Source: Gymnopus androsaceus JB14
Taxonomy: Eukaryota > Basidiomycota > Agaricomycetes > Agaricales > Omphalotaceae
DNA length: 64,000 bases
Reading direction: 5' to 3'
Assembly (NCBI GenBank): GCA_009733575.1
Contig: ML769545.1
Location: forward strand, 1-64,000
The notes below the pieces were generated by a model that was not told the origin of the DNA, made no database searches, and saw only the letters and a program-made list of their open reading frames with translations. The first letter of the stretch is position 1. Every line of letters starts with the position of its first letter. The translations under genes and the position numbers were made by a program. Positions 22,508 through 35,400 of this stretch are shown piece after piece.

Positions 22508-22770
22508 GTAAGGTAGGCGTCAAGTGCAAGCGGGTACATCACATGCCTGGGCGCTTCCATAGCAAAAATAAAGAAAATTTATGAAATAATCCACTTGTCT
22601 TGATTTTAGAAATTTGGCCCCGAGGATTCCTTCCGATGATCTAAACGGAGGACTCCTCGAAGCCAGATTTTGAAAATCGCGTCTTGGCAATTTTCTGATA
22701 CATTTTCTTTGTTTTCTGCTATGGAAGCGCCCAGGGTGAAGTACCTGGTTGCGCCTGATGCCTACCTTAC
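22508..22770. mobile_element. 263-bp foldback MITE
   Basis: GTAAGGTAGGC at the left and GCCTACCTTAC at the right, with matching inner blocks CCTGGGCGCTTCCATAGCA and TGCTATGGAAGCGCCCAG. No clear duplication. Confidence 0.7.
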
Positions 22771-23040
22771 TTATATGCAGACAAGCAGTGGTGAGAGTGA
22801 TGGATAAGCGCCTATCGGCGTGATGCCGACTCTCACGCCTCCTCATCTTATCCTGATAAGCCGCCCTTGGCAACTTATCCCAGATTGATACAGAGTAACA
22901 TTCCGCCGCGCCACGTACAGTAAGTCGGTTGTCCGAAACCAAAGCCTCAATCTCCTATATGGTCATGCGTTTTGGACAATATTTCCCTCATGCAAAATCT
23001 CCGGCACCACCAGGTGAAATGATTTTTGCCTTCATAACAG

Positions 23041-24119
23041 TCAAGCACTACAAAACGATCTAAAGGTGTTTTCCAGCCAATCAAACCGAGCCACAAGGTT
23101 GGACAGAACCATCTTGCTGGGCGTAATGCCTTCTATGAACACTGCAATCAAAATATATCCTACTTGCATAGCGGTTACAATCGCAGGTTGCAAGTTCAGC
23201 GGAACATCGGCGGTGAGCGTTTTCCAGAATGCCTGGGTCATGGGCAATGTATCTTCGTTTACACAATCCACACCCCCTGTAGTCTTCACAGCCAGATAAC
23301 GAATGCACCAAGCATTCATACCGAGGGGAAGAAGGCCAGCTTGCTCCCAGTCTATAAGACCAACGATCTCGGCAGTGTCGTTCACAATGATCTAGGTAAA
23401 GAGAGCAGAAACAGTTTGATGATAAATGCACGGGCGCGAAAGAGATGGAATGGAAACGAGACACTTACATTCCTTTCATTCAAATCAATGTGACAGAGCG
23501 TAAGAGGTAGTGCTTTCAACTCGTCGGTTTTCTTCAAGAGAGTTTCTATGCGAGATCGAGCCTCAACTGTAAGGGAATCTCCCTTCTCGAGAATTTTGTG
23601 CAAACGAGGAACGATAATGTATTCGACAATACCGCTTGTGACGTGGTTGGATCCGAGTGAACATTTCGCAATCAAACGTCCCATCTGTGAAGCAAGGTGG
23701 ACTGCTTGCTCTCCACTCAGTTGGCCAGAATTGTCTTTAGCTGCCCACATCTCTCCCGAGATGAATGTCGATATATAAGCAAAATGAGCTTTTTTAGTCT
23801 TGGCTGCATGCATGGAAGGAACAATGTTGCCCAGAAGAGCGCGAGCAAGAGCGACCTTGGTTAGGTCTATCTCGTTATCCTTGAGCTGAACGACGATATT
23901 ACTACGATCTTCCAATACCACCATAAAAGTGCTAATGCCAAGATAAAAGGATCATCGGAATGCACTCCTCAGTGAACAAAAAAAAACCCACCGACTGAAC
24001 ATCCCCTGCTCCTTTGCTAGATGGATCGACGCAATCTTGGACGTACAATGACTTTCAATTGCGGCCTTTGCATCAGCAAGAGCTTGCGGTTTAGTGAGTC
24101 TCTCGAGATTTACAGACAT
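23041..24119 (-). CDS. Aminoglycoside/choline-kinase-like phosphotransferase (APH fold)
   Basis: Three exons on the minus strand: 24,119-23,992, 23,931-23,469 and 23,391-23,041, with introns of 60 and 77 nt (GTGGGT..TTAG and GTAAGT..CTAG). The second exon carries the catalytic-loop motif LTLCHIDLNERN (HxDxxxxN), and the third the metal-binding VGLIDWEQAG (DxE-like), followed by PLGMNAWCIRYL. The glycine-rich region (EQGMFSRTFMVVLEDRSNIVVQLK) spans the first junction. About 313 residues, a usual length for small fungal APH-family proteins. These phosphorylate small molecules, but the substrate cannot be read from sequence. ATG at 24,119 is the first methionine in frame; the frame is open for several codons above it, and a MITE starts only about 60 bp upstream, so the original 5' end may be altered. 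No frameshift seen. Confidence 0.82.
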
Positions 24120-24181
24120 TTCGAGTCTGTGCACCAGATTCTAGAGGTGGTTGTTGGGAAGTACTCCGCTAACAGCGACAT

Positions 24182-24828
24182 TCACACCGCCAACGATTAT
24201 ACTTCAGCCAGGCTGAAGTACTGTGAGAAATGAATTATTTCAGTATAGAAGCTAAATGTACTTTTTCATACAAGTATATAAAATAAGTATTTCAATGAAC
24301 TTATGAAGGAATTACATTTAGACCCTCTGAATTTTGAATTTTAAACAGATTTCCGAAAGAGTGCTTTTCAATTGAGCTCTAAAAACAATAGTTTCAATGC
24401 GGACTGAATACTTTTACTTCACAATAAGAGTGAAAGCAACTATTTTGAAGAACCTTTCAGCTGGTTCCCAAAAGACAATACTTCGATTCTCAGGCCGATC
24501 CGGGCCGCTGCCAAACCGCACAGCGAAAGGCAATATTTCAGTGGAAAATTGAATTGTTCTTCGAAACAATTACTTTTGCTCTTATTGTGAAAGCAGAGCT
24601 TTCAAGTCCACATTGAATCTATTATTTCCAGAGTCCGATTGAAAGCTTCTCTTTCACACATCTATATAAAGTTCTCAATTCAGAATATCGGAATTCAATT
24701 TATTCATCACTCTATTGAAATATATGACTTCTACATTTTTCTGAAAAAGTACACTTCATATAGGGATTGAAATAATTTATTTCCCATTATGCTTCAGCTT
24801 GGCTGAAGCATAATTATTGGTGGTGTGA
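24182..24828. mobile_element. 647-bp MITE, TCACACC ends
   Basis: TCACACCGCCAACGATTAT..CTTCAGCC at the left mirrors the right end GGCTGAAGCATAATTATTGG..GGTGTGA. ATT may be a 3-bp duplication. Short mirrored hairpins (CTTCAGCC.GGCTGAAG) lie in each arm. It sits just upstream of the kinase gene and could carry promoter or silencing signals. Confidence 0.72.
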
Positions 24829-25419
24829 TTGCAGCTTTATAGATGTGTGCTGCACGTGACATGCCGTCACTGTTCGCTGATCTGAATCCCTCGCCTCAAG
24901 ATCGATAATGCGCTTTTGCACAAGAAGAGGGACCAGCGAAAGATAGAAGTAGACCAATGCATGACTCTCCATTTGTGTTCAGCTTCCCTCCCACGCATTA
25001 ACCCATTGTGTTGCAAGAAGTATTATCACCGTGAGCATCTCGAACGAGGATTCGCTGAGTCGGCGAAGAAAAACGCGCTCAGCACAGAAGATCACAAGAT
25101 AGCGACGGTTTCCTTTCCATAGGCTCAATAATGTCCTTTCCTCCCACCCTCAGCAGTCAAAACCTCGAGAACCATCACGCCAGCTCCTCTAAAAAGTTTA
25201 AAAGAAGATTGAGGGACAGCGCCGTTGCGCCGTCGAGGCTGAGCAGAAGTTCTTTTACTTGTGACCAAGTTGCACTTTATCGCATGGTCTGATTTAAATC
25301 AAAGGGTACGTATTATTACTTTATTCTATATTCTCTCTGCTGAGTCCATTTCTCCTCTCGCGGACGCATGAACTCATACACATGCAACAATCGGTCGAAC
25401 TAGAAAAAGGACTGGTCAA
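24829..25419. other. No gene recognised
   Basis: Only a 68-codon frame (24,916-25,122, +) without motifs. It is bounded by the MITE and the truncated Copia element. Confidence 0.5.
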
Positions 25420-28130
25420 AATTACATTTCAGATATTTCTTATTTTAGAACATTTGGTTCTGGTGCTTACGTTTACATCCCTAAAGGACAATGTAAAAAT
25501 AAACAGTTACCACATTCCAAAGCTATGGTTTTCGTTGGTTACAATCAAGGTAGCAAAGGATTTCTATTCCTTGAAACAACAGTACCATTTATCATGGTGC
25601 ACACGCTACCTTTCATGAAACATGGTTTCCACATTGTCAATCCACTGAATCTGGAGAAGGAAATAAACCTGACAAACCTGTCCAGTCTAATCCTGAGAAT
25701 CCTAACTCTTTGTGACCTTCAGATGGTGCTGCAGATTCACCACCTGATGATCTTAATCTTTTTGATCCTGATCAAATACCATTCTCTATACAAGATGAGA
25801 ATCCCAATCATCTATCAGATCTGCCTGATGATTTTGACAATGACAATTCTTCTGATGAAGGCCATCCACCTCATCAACCATCTCCATGTAATAGTCTACC
25901 TCCTCAGGATAATAATCAACCACCGACCCCTCCACATCCTGATCCATTCAGTAACAGACCAGAGGATGTTGCAGAATGGAAATTTTTTTATCCTGAAAGG
26001 ATACATAAAGCTCCTACCTGTCCAGGCATGGTACCCACACCTGCCACTTGCCCACAATGGCATTGCCAAACAGGTAGAGCTGATCAAACTGATAGAATTG
26101 ATTGAGCACATCATGGTCCTTATCCAATGAATGAAGACCCTGCACAACCTCAGGCTGGTCCATCAAACAGACCATGCTCTCCTGATCCTACTCTGGATCA
26201 AGATGAGCCAATGCCATTTGTCCCACCAGACAATGACAATGACCCTGAATCTGATGTGGATCTTCTATCAATGATTAAGGAAGGAGGGATCAAATTACAA
26301 AACTACTTGCTCTCTCACTTGATACCCTATTCAAACTCTTCTATTGAGTTTAATATTCAAAATTATCTTAGCCACTACCCTGACTCTCGGACAGGACCTA
26401 GTGATTATCGCAATTCAAAAGAAGCAAATGCTGAAGATATTAAGAAATGGGATCAAACATGCAAGGACAAAATAAAAGGACTAAAAGAACAACACATTTT
26501 TGAGGAAGTCAAATTACCTCCTGGTTGTAAAGCTATCAAATGGTTGATGGGTTTTTAGCAAGAAGAGAGACAGTCACTATAAAGCCTGACTTGTTGCTAA
26601 AGGTTTCTCACAAGTACAAGGAATAGACTATAATGAGTTGTTTTTGCCTGTAGCACAATTTGAAACCTGTAAAATACTTCTCACTTTAGCAGCTCTAGAA
26701 GACTGAGAGATCCAGGCTCTTGACATCAAACAGGCTGATCTATACAGCAAGCTTGATGAAGAAACCTACATGGAACAACCCAAAGGCTTTGTTAAGGACA
26801 AAAAGAAGGTTTTGAGGTTACACTGATCATTATATGGTTTGAAACAATCAGGCTTAGTCTGGTGGCACCTCGACCTCACAATAAATGTGAGTAACAAGCC
26901 TGGAATGATGGCCCCTGTTGGCAGGCTTGTATCCCTAGATCCGCGAGTTACCATACACTGCGAATAATTCCTCGAATAATTGTAAAATATCTTTATAAGG
27001 AAAAGGCCCTCAGGGCCTCTAGAATGTTCAGATAAGCCTCGGAAGGCAGCGGGAATATGCCTGGCTGTTCCAAACTTTCATCATGAGAGTTTTTTTCAGG
27101 TCCGAATCTCCGTACCGCGCTCAATGCTCTGCGCATGCATCATAAACTCTGCTCATCGTCCTACCAACATCCAAACACCTGATAATCCCACATGATGAGA
27201 TGGATCGGCATATTGATAATGTAGGGCTATTAGTAATACTAGTAAAATGTATAGATTATACTAAGGATTGCGCGCAGGCGCTTCACTGCCAGCTGCACCT
27301 AACTTCATTAATATCCGCCTCCTGCTCACTGTCATTTATTTTTCTATATCTAAGAAGCTAATAATACATTATCTCAATAACTGCTCGCTCTAGTACTCTA
27401 CTATGTATTACTCTCACAGTTGAAAATCTTTTGATTCAATAAAAGCTCGACATTGTCCATAAACTTAGAACAAATTGGTGAATGTAAAATGCGAATGAGG
27501 CATCTAAAAGATGCCCATCAGGAGTCTTTGGAGCGCCAAAAACAAAAATAAAACAGTAAGAACTCACCAACATAAACTCATGTTTTCTGCTTACCCAAAA
27601 AAGAAAGACTGTGGCGGAACGAGTCGGTGACTGTAAAGCGCGAATAAAGCGTCCGGTATAGGTTCATTAGGACTCTATGATCCTCCAAGAATGAAGATAA
27701 AAGAGCTGAACTCACTGACATAACTTCGTCTCTGCTCCTGGTACCTCTCCTACCCAAAATCAAACATTGCGGTGGAATGAGTGGGTGGATGTAAAACGCG
27801 AATGAATTATTTATAAGAGGTCCACTAGGACTCTCTGGATCTCCAAGTACAAAAGTAAAAGAGGAGAACTTACCGAGATAACTTCGAGTCTCCTCCCGGT
27901 ACCTCTCCTGTACAAAATCCGATATTGCGGTGGAACGAATCGGTGGGTATAAAATGCGAATAGACCATCTGGAAGAGGTCTATCAGGGTTCCTTGAAACT
28001 ATAAGAATGAAGGAAAAAATTCAAAACTCGCTAACATAAATTCCTGTCTCCTCCTGCCTACCTAAAATGTTACACTAACCTTTTGCAGTCTGGTGTTGAG
28101 ATTATTCATGTAATTATTAATCCTTAACTC

Positions 28131-28325
28131 TTGCGCAATGCCGGAGTTTTGATGCCAGAAGTCAAGGCTCCCATCGCTCTCCAGGAGCGAGAACCTTCAG
28201 ACTTGAAGTTGCTTTGGAAGTGGCAGTGTTTGGATGAGGAGAAAAGGCCAGTAAAAGCAAAGAAACCTCTTGCTCTTGCATTATTAGTAGTTTGGGAATT
28301 ATTTGAGGCCATTAGAATGATGTAA
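28131..28325 (+). CDS. Small open frame in the foldback loop, uncertain
   Basis: A 64-codon frame (AGVLMPEVKAPIALQEREPS.., ending EAIRMM) in the single-copy loop of the foldback element. Composition is protein-like, but there is no domain, and the only other neighbours are equally short frames. It might be a fragment of captured host sequence. I would not call it a gene without transcripts. Confidence 0.2.
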   Translation: MRNAGVLMPEVKAPIALQEREPSDLKLLWKWQCLDEEKRPVKAKKPLALALLVVWELFEAIRMM

Positions 28326-28577
28326 TAGACAATTATGAGGGATGGTGGTGGTCAGAGGAAGAGGCAAAAACTGTTCGTCAGTGCTCGGAAACGCGGTCCG
28401 TCGGGCGCTTGTTGCGAGTTCATTGTTCAAAACAACGACGGCATGCATGTAGATGTTACTCGATATGCTTCGGAACCATCGGAAATATCTTTGACTAGTA
28501 TAAGGAGACCCCATCGCGAAATCTGCATTTAAATAAACTGAAATGAGCTAGTAATGGCCTTGTAATGTGAAACCAAG

Positions 28578-28933
28578 TATCAAAACTCGAGTTCACTGTG
28601 CATAATAGTGAGCTCAAGGATTAATAAGTATATCTACTACTCCATAGGTCTGGGAGTGATATCTGGGACATTCTAAGTACATTATATGGCAAAATCTCAT
28701 TTACTGAGTTACGGTATAATTCTCGATGCTGTTTAACTTGCCTTTGTTATAGGATCTCATACTCAAAAGTAAGTAAGACTGTGTCGACTTTGCTTGACTG
28801 TTTTGAAAAGCTTCAATTTCACAGTTTATGTTTATATAGTACCCCATATACCATTTCCAGACTTTGAAGCCACTGCATGAGTTTCTCCGTCCTTGAGCTC
28901 ACTGTTATGCATGGCAAACTCGAGTTTTGATAC
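28578..28933. mobile_element. 356-bp MITE in the foldback loop
   Basis: GTATCAAAACTCGAGTT at the left and AACTCGAGTTTTGATAC at the right, with matching inner GAGCTCA blocks (TAGTGAGCTCAAGGA and CCTTGAGCTCACTGTTA). Target duplication not evident. Confidence 0.65.
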
Positions 28934-31900
28934 ACATTTCTGCAATGTAATCATATTGCATGCTATTTTGATTGAATTTCGGTGCGGTTTTCACTCAAAA
29001 TCTGTGATACACTACTAAAAAATAATATCCGGTGGGTCCGAGAGCTATCCAAAACCATCTCCATACCCAGTGAACTGTGCTGAGCGTTGATCATCCACAA
29101 AGTGCCTGTTGTCTAACGTGTTCTCACACTCACTTCTTGCTTTCGTTCAGTGACAACTGCCTTCCTCTACTGCGCTTTGGGTCTCAAGCCTTCATAAAAT
29201 AGTATTAGGGCAGTTTCTTTATGCTTATTTTTGTTGCCGACCTGCATACATCTCTTATACCCCCAGATGACTTTGCCATACTCGATGTTTGCTTCCCAGA
29301 GTACAAGCGCAAGTATGGAGGTTATTTTGGTCAGTCAGTGTCAAATAGGGAGTCTTTATAGACCTCTTTTAGATGCTTTACTCATGCCTTACATGCAACA
29401 ATGTGTTCCATTGCAATATCACTTTTTGCGTAGGGAGAGGTAAGGAGACAAACCCTTATGTCAGTGAGTCCTGTCATTTACTTTCATTCTCGGAGCTCCA
29501 GAGAGTCCTAATGGACTTCTTTCCAATGCTCCATTCACATTTTATACCCGCCGATTCGTTCGACCGCAACATCGGATTTTGTACAGGAGAGGTACCGGGA
29601 GGAGACTCGAAGTTATCTCGGTAAGTTCTCCTCTTTTACTTTTGTACTTGGAGATCCAGAGAGTCCTAGTGGACCTCTTCTAAATAATTCATTCGCGTTT
29701 TACATCCACCCACTCATTCCACCGCAATGTTTGATTTTGGGTAGGAGAGGTACCAAGAGCAGAGACGAAGTTATGTCAGTGAGTTCAGCTCTTTTATCTT
29801 CATTCTTGGAGGATCATAGAGTCCTAATGAACCTATACCGGACGCTTTATTCGCGCTTTACAGTCACCGACTCGTTCCGCCACAATCTTTCTTTTTTGGG
29901 TAAGCAGAAAACATGAGTTTATGTTGGTGAGTTCTTACTGTTTTATTTTTGTTTTTGGCGCTCCAAAGACTCCTGATGGGCATCTTTTAGATGCCTCATT
30001 CGCATTTTACATTCACCAATTTGTTCTAAGTTTATGGACAATGTCGAGCTTTTATTGAATCAAAAGATTTTCAACTGTGAGAGTAATACATAGTAGAGTA
30101 CTAGAGCGAGCAGTTATTGAGATAATGTATTATTAGCTTCTTAGATATAGAAAAATCAATGACAGTGAGCAGGAGGCGGATATTAATGAAGTTAGGTGCA
30201 GCTGGCAGTGAAGCGCCTGCGCGCAATCCTTAGTATAATCTATACATTTTACTAGTATTACTAATAGCCCTACATTATCAATATGCCGATCCATCTCATC
30301 ATGTGGGATTATCAGGTGTTTGGATGTTGGTAGGACGATGAGCAGAGTTTATGATGCACGCGCAGAGTGTTGAGCGCGGTACGGAGATTCGGACCTGAAA
30401 AAAACTCTCATGATGAAAGTTCGGAACAGCCAGGCATATTCCCGCTGCCTTCCGAGGCTTATCTGAACATTCTAGAGGCCCTGAGGGCCTTTTCCTTATA
30501 AAGATATTTTACAATTATTCGAGGAATTATTCGCAGTGTATGGTAACTCGCGGATCTAGGGATACAAGCCTGCCAACAGGGGCCATCATTCCAGGCTTGT
30601 TACCCACGTTTATCGTGAGGTCGAGGTGTCTGGTGGAAAGAGTGCACTGCCTCTATGGATAAACTTGGCTTTAAGTGTTGTGTTTCTGATGCTGGTGTAT
30701 ATGTCTTCAAAGAAAAAGGCAAAACCATAATTGCCATTGTCTATGTCAATGATGCGATGTTCATGGTATCTGATAAAGATCTTGTCCTTAAAAAGAAAAA
30801 GGAATTTATGAAAATATGGGATTGTCACAATCTAGGTGAACCTAAAAAGTTCCTTGAAATGCATATCACATGTGACCACTCTAGATGGAAAATAGTCTCA
30901 GATCAACAAGATTACTTGATCAAGATCTTAAGCTGATTCAGCATGAAAAATGCAAAAGTTGCTCACACCCCATTACCTTCTTCTTGGACACCATGTGTAA
31001 ACAATGCCAAAGTTAGTGGTCCCATATGATCCCAATACCAGAGCATAATTAGATCATTACTTTATCTCATGTTAGGTACACACCCTGATATTGCTTTTGC
31101 AGTTATCAAACTAAGTCAATTCTCTGCAAATCCAAGCAAAGATCACCTACAAAAATCATTTCATTTTCTCTGCTACCTTTTACACACTAGGAATTATGAA
31201 TTGATGTTTGATGGTCTTTTGGATGCTGTTAAGTCCGTTCAACCCGGAGCGGAGCGGCCGAGGTATCGGACGGAAATAGTCCGGAAAGGTTCCGGGCCGG
31301 ACCTCGTGAGAAATGGGACTTGGTGAAGCTATTGGCAACACCCTTGACACACCGTAAGGTTTCCCGAGAGGAAAACAGTAGGGTAAGGCCTAAGCTAAGT
31401 CAAGGCAGTGGAACCGAAGGCGGAGCCGAGGTTTTGCCGAGATCACGTGGCTGTGTCGGCTTAGTAATTGGAAATGTCGGAAAGACAAAGGCAAGACTCA
31501 GAAAGTGAGATCAGCTAGACTAAGTTGATTTTGGAGCTAAAGTTACAGTACAAGTTTGACTACTTAAATACTACTAAGTCTGGATAAATGGGAAAAGTGT
31601 TTAACAATAAGAAATAGATTCCTGGGAGCCGGACCGGGTACTCGGTAAGTAAAAACAATAAAGTAATTCAGTAGCGAAAGACAAAAGAACATAAAAGGCA
31701 ATAAAACAATAAGTACCATAAAACAAAAGCATGGGAAAGGTGTCCGAAGGTACTGGGGATATATCCGAGGTTGTTCCGAGGGTTTCCGAGGGTTACCAAG
31801 GCTCGGAACAGAACGGCTCGGCTCCAGCAGACACGGAAGCGAGACTGGAAAGCAAGGAAAGGAACCGTAATGAAGTCCAAACAAGTCAATGACTTGCAAC

Positions 31901-32413
31901 CGGGTTCCAGCCAAGGTATGGCCAAGGTTTCCGAGATTATTACCGAGATATAGGCTCGGTAAGCCTCGGAAATAGGCACCGGAGGCTCGGCAGTAATTAA
32001 GGAGTAATTGGTGGACTTTGGAGGCACTGGAATGCATGGATATACTGTTGCATTTCATTCAATTCGACAGGCCTTGTGACCTGTGACCACCGTGTCAAAA
32101 TTGTGGTTTCGACAGATCTGGATGGGACATGTGACATCATTGGAATTTCGACCAGAGTGCAGTGCACTCTCACTTCCTTACTTCCTCAACTTGAGACCTC
32201 ATTTTAATCTTTTAAATTAATACACTCCTTTACTACTACTCTCACCTATCTGAATCAATATCTTCACAAGCACCAAAACCTGCTGCTAAGCTTCTTTGAG
32301 TAAAAATTTGGTGAGACAGGCGCCCAATTGCGCCGCCCGACTGCAAGCCGACTCGCAACACAGGCTGTTTGAAAAAATTTCAATTCTTACCACCACTACG
32401 TGCAAATTCAGAA

Positions 32414-35400
32414 ATGCTTTCCAAATATACACCTCCACCTGAGCTCACTGCCATCCATGCCCCCAATGCTTCAATGAAAGTTAAAGACTTTCTTACGATT
32501 CATGTTCCCGGTGCTGCGCCGTACACTCAATCTACCTCTAAAATTGAGGATTACCTCTCCCCACTTGACCCCAATTTACACGACATCCATAAACTCCTGG
32601 AGCTTGGATCACACCCTGTATCCATACTCGAGAACCTCCTTGAAAACGCACTCGAATCACAATCGAGATCAGTTTTATGTCCCCATGTCACCGGCTTGAG
32701 TTCTGCTCGATGCCCTTTGTTCATGCTAGCACATTGGAAGGAGTTAGCAGCTATCTGATCCTGCCAGAATACCTGGAGACAATCCTTAGCTTTGCTCTTT
32801 ACTACTGCTTCCACTGTGAAAGATGCAGATTTGGTGGAGATTGCTCATCAGGTGGAGTCAGCTATTTCAGAGCTTGAATGGGGAGGACGTGTTCAAGTTG
32901 TGTTTCCTTCCACTGAAACTGCTATCCTAGCCAGCTACTGCACCAAGGAGTGGCTTAGTGACAACCATATGGTCCATTACATTTCCTGGCTTACTGAAGA
33001 GCTTTGCCAAAATCTCTGCACCGAAAAAGTCGTGTTCCGTGATTCTTTCTTTCTTGAACTCGTATGCCGCGCGTACAATGCTTGTGAGGAATACCTGACA
33101 GATATCAAGCTTTATGGATGGCTCCACCAGGCTGCTCAGAAGCTCGTAACAGGAGAGAATGCGGAACTTGCTATGTTTGCCAATCCAGGTGGTGTTCACT
33201 GGACTCCTGTGGTTTTGAACTTCATGAAGAAGTCGATTACCTATGCAGACTCCTTCGCACCAGGACGAAGAGCCAAAATGGAGCCACGGCTAAAGAAGGC
33301 ACTTGAGTGGTGGACTTTTCTGCACATGGGAGAAGAATTTACCTATGAGGAGATGGCTATTGGGTCACAGGATGACTCGTGGAGCTGTGCAATATTTGCA
33401 GGGAATGCTCTAGCTCATCGCTACCTTCCTGTGCAGAACCCTTTGTTTCGATCAAGAGATGAGGCTACAAAACAGCAATTAGAGTTACTGCTTTGGGTGG
33501 TGCAAAAAGAAAACAAGCTTACGGTGCGTAAAATTTGCTGCTGTTTGTAAAGAAAGCAAAACTGATTATTTATACTGTAGCCTCAATACAATTCTGACTT
33601 CGAATCTATGGTGGAGGGCTTTGAGTTCACCTTTCACAACAAATCTGACGACGATGTCGAAATCATCTCCTCAGCATCCGATACAGAGACAAAAGCTAAA
33701 CATGATCCATTGATGCAAACTCCGGAACACGACATTGATTTTGATACTACCGAAAAGGACAACAATGATGATGACAATGATTACAGTGACTCCGACAATG
33801 GCAGTAGTGATAGTGATGACAGCGATGGCGGCGATGGCAAAAACTGCAGTGACACCATCACCAGTACTACACAAAAACACAATGTCCTAGTACCTGAGTC
33901 GCAGTCATCCAGGTCTTCAAAATCTACGGAAAACGAAACACCATCAGCAAAACAACCAGTTGATGAGGATGAAGTGTCACCCACAGCCCCCGAAACCAAA
34001 TGTGCACGTCCCTCAATCAAATCTGCCACACGAAAAGCTTTGGATATAAAGGATGCGAATCTGGGTGCAGCATCGACCGGGATCATGAAGTTCTTCAATA
34101 AGCCTGCTACCCGTGAGGAGGCTAAAGCTTACTGGGATGAGGTGGATGAGGCGGCCAATGATGACAGAGAAAAGACTGAGCACTTTGCCACAGTCCAGGC
34201 AGAGAAGCAAAAGGTACGAGAGCGAGAGAAGGCACGGGAGCAGAAGCGGAAGTCAAGAGCAGTTGCAAAGAGTGTTGAGATTCGTCAAGGTATTTGTTCT
34301 CCTGGTGGCACAAAGCACAAGGTATGAGTCAACAAAAGAAATCATATGAAGGGCACAAACTAACATTAGACATCCAGCGACAGCGTGTCAATGCTGAGCT
34401 GCATGATGATTCATCTCATTCACAGACACCGTCCATTGCAGACCTCAGTCGACCAGCTCATGCTATCAAAGAAGATGTTAGCTTGAAGACACGGAAACTG
34501 CAAGGACGCAAAAGAACTAGAGTTTGGAATCGTACTGCTTACCACAACTGGTTGACACCCTTCCTCTTTTCGCAAATCCAAATCGCAGCCCGTGTAGTGG
34601 GGGGTCCTAGACTGAGCACTGCATCTATGTTAAAATATTTGCAGAGCCATGACAGGAAGACTTTCGCAGGACTGAATCGCTCAACAATAGAGGGTTGGAT
34701 TGAGGAAAAGGATGGAAAGCGGCAGTGGAAGGCTAAGGTCTTGCAGCAAATGCAGTATGGGATTCAGCCTGGACACAATAAAGGCGGAAGACGAGGAATT
34801 CTGGTAAGCTCATAGTAAAATTGAAGATACAATGAACTCACCAAGAGAAAAGAGCAGATATCCTGAAGTTGAAACTGCAATCCGGAAACAACTGGCTGCA
34901 TTACGGGAAGCTAAGGCACCGGTGACAGTGGTAACTGCTCAAGGGATTATGCTTGCGATTATCCTGCAGATGAAGCCAGAGATCCTCGAGCAAACATTCC
35001 CTGATGGATCGAAGTTTCAAGCATCCGATTTGTATGTCCGGTCATTCCTTCATTCTTCCCTCGAATGGTCTCCACAAAAAGCGACACAGGCAGCTCGCAA
35101 GCGTTTGAATGACTGGGAAGACCAATGTGAACGGTCAGAGTTCCGAAAGGCCTACGTTATCAAGGAAGAAGACATACTGGCAGAGCTCTGGGTAAACTCG
35201 GACCAGACACAGATTGTTTATGCTCCTGGTGACAAGATGACATGGGTGCCTACAGGAGCTAAACAGGTTTCGTTAGTAGGTGCAGATGAAAAACAAGCTT
35301 TCACCCTGATGGTGTCAGTGGCCTCAAGCGGGAAGCTCCTACCTTTCCAAGCTGTATACCAAGGGCTCATGGAAAAATCCTGTCCGTCGCCGGAATCTCC

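Larger units (their letters stand above)
26866..30628. mobile_element. 3.76 kb foldback element, 8-bp duplication TCTGGTGG
   Basis: CACCTCGACCTCAC begins the element and its complement (GTGAGGTCGAGGTG) ends it; TCTGGTGG lies at 26,858-26,865 and 30,629-30,636. The arms (26,866 to about 28,055; about 29,430-30,628) are near-mirror copies of about 1.2 kb. The inner part of each arm holds four tandem units of about 145 bp, each with a GCGGTGGAACGA-like and a GTAAAACGCGAATGA-like block. The loop of about 1.4 kb has no transposase. Excision rejoins the Copia RT frame (GLVWW to KECTASM). The 8-bp duplication suggests mobilisation by a hAT-, P- or KDZ-like enzyme. Confidence 0.88.

Noticed and set aside
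31227..32044. Reading this as the 5' part of the pogo element
   Set aside because: It starts TGTTA with a GATGC duplication matched at 37,800, and the pogo inverted ends begin only at 32,045, so it is an older LTR.
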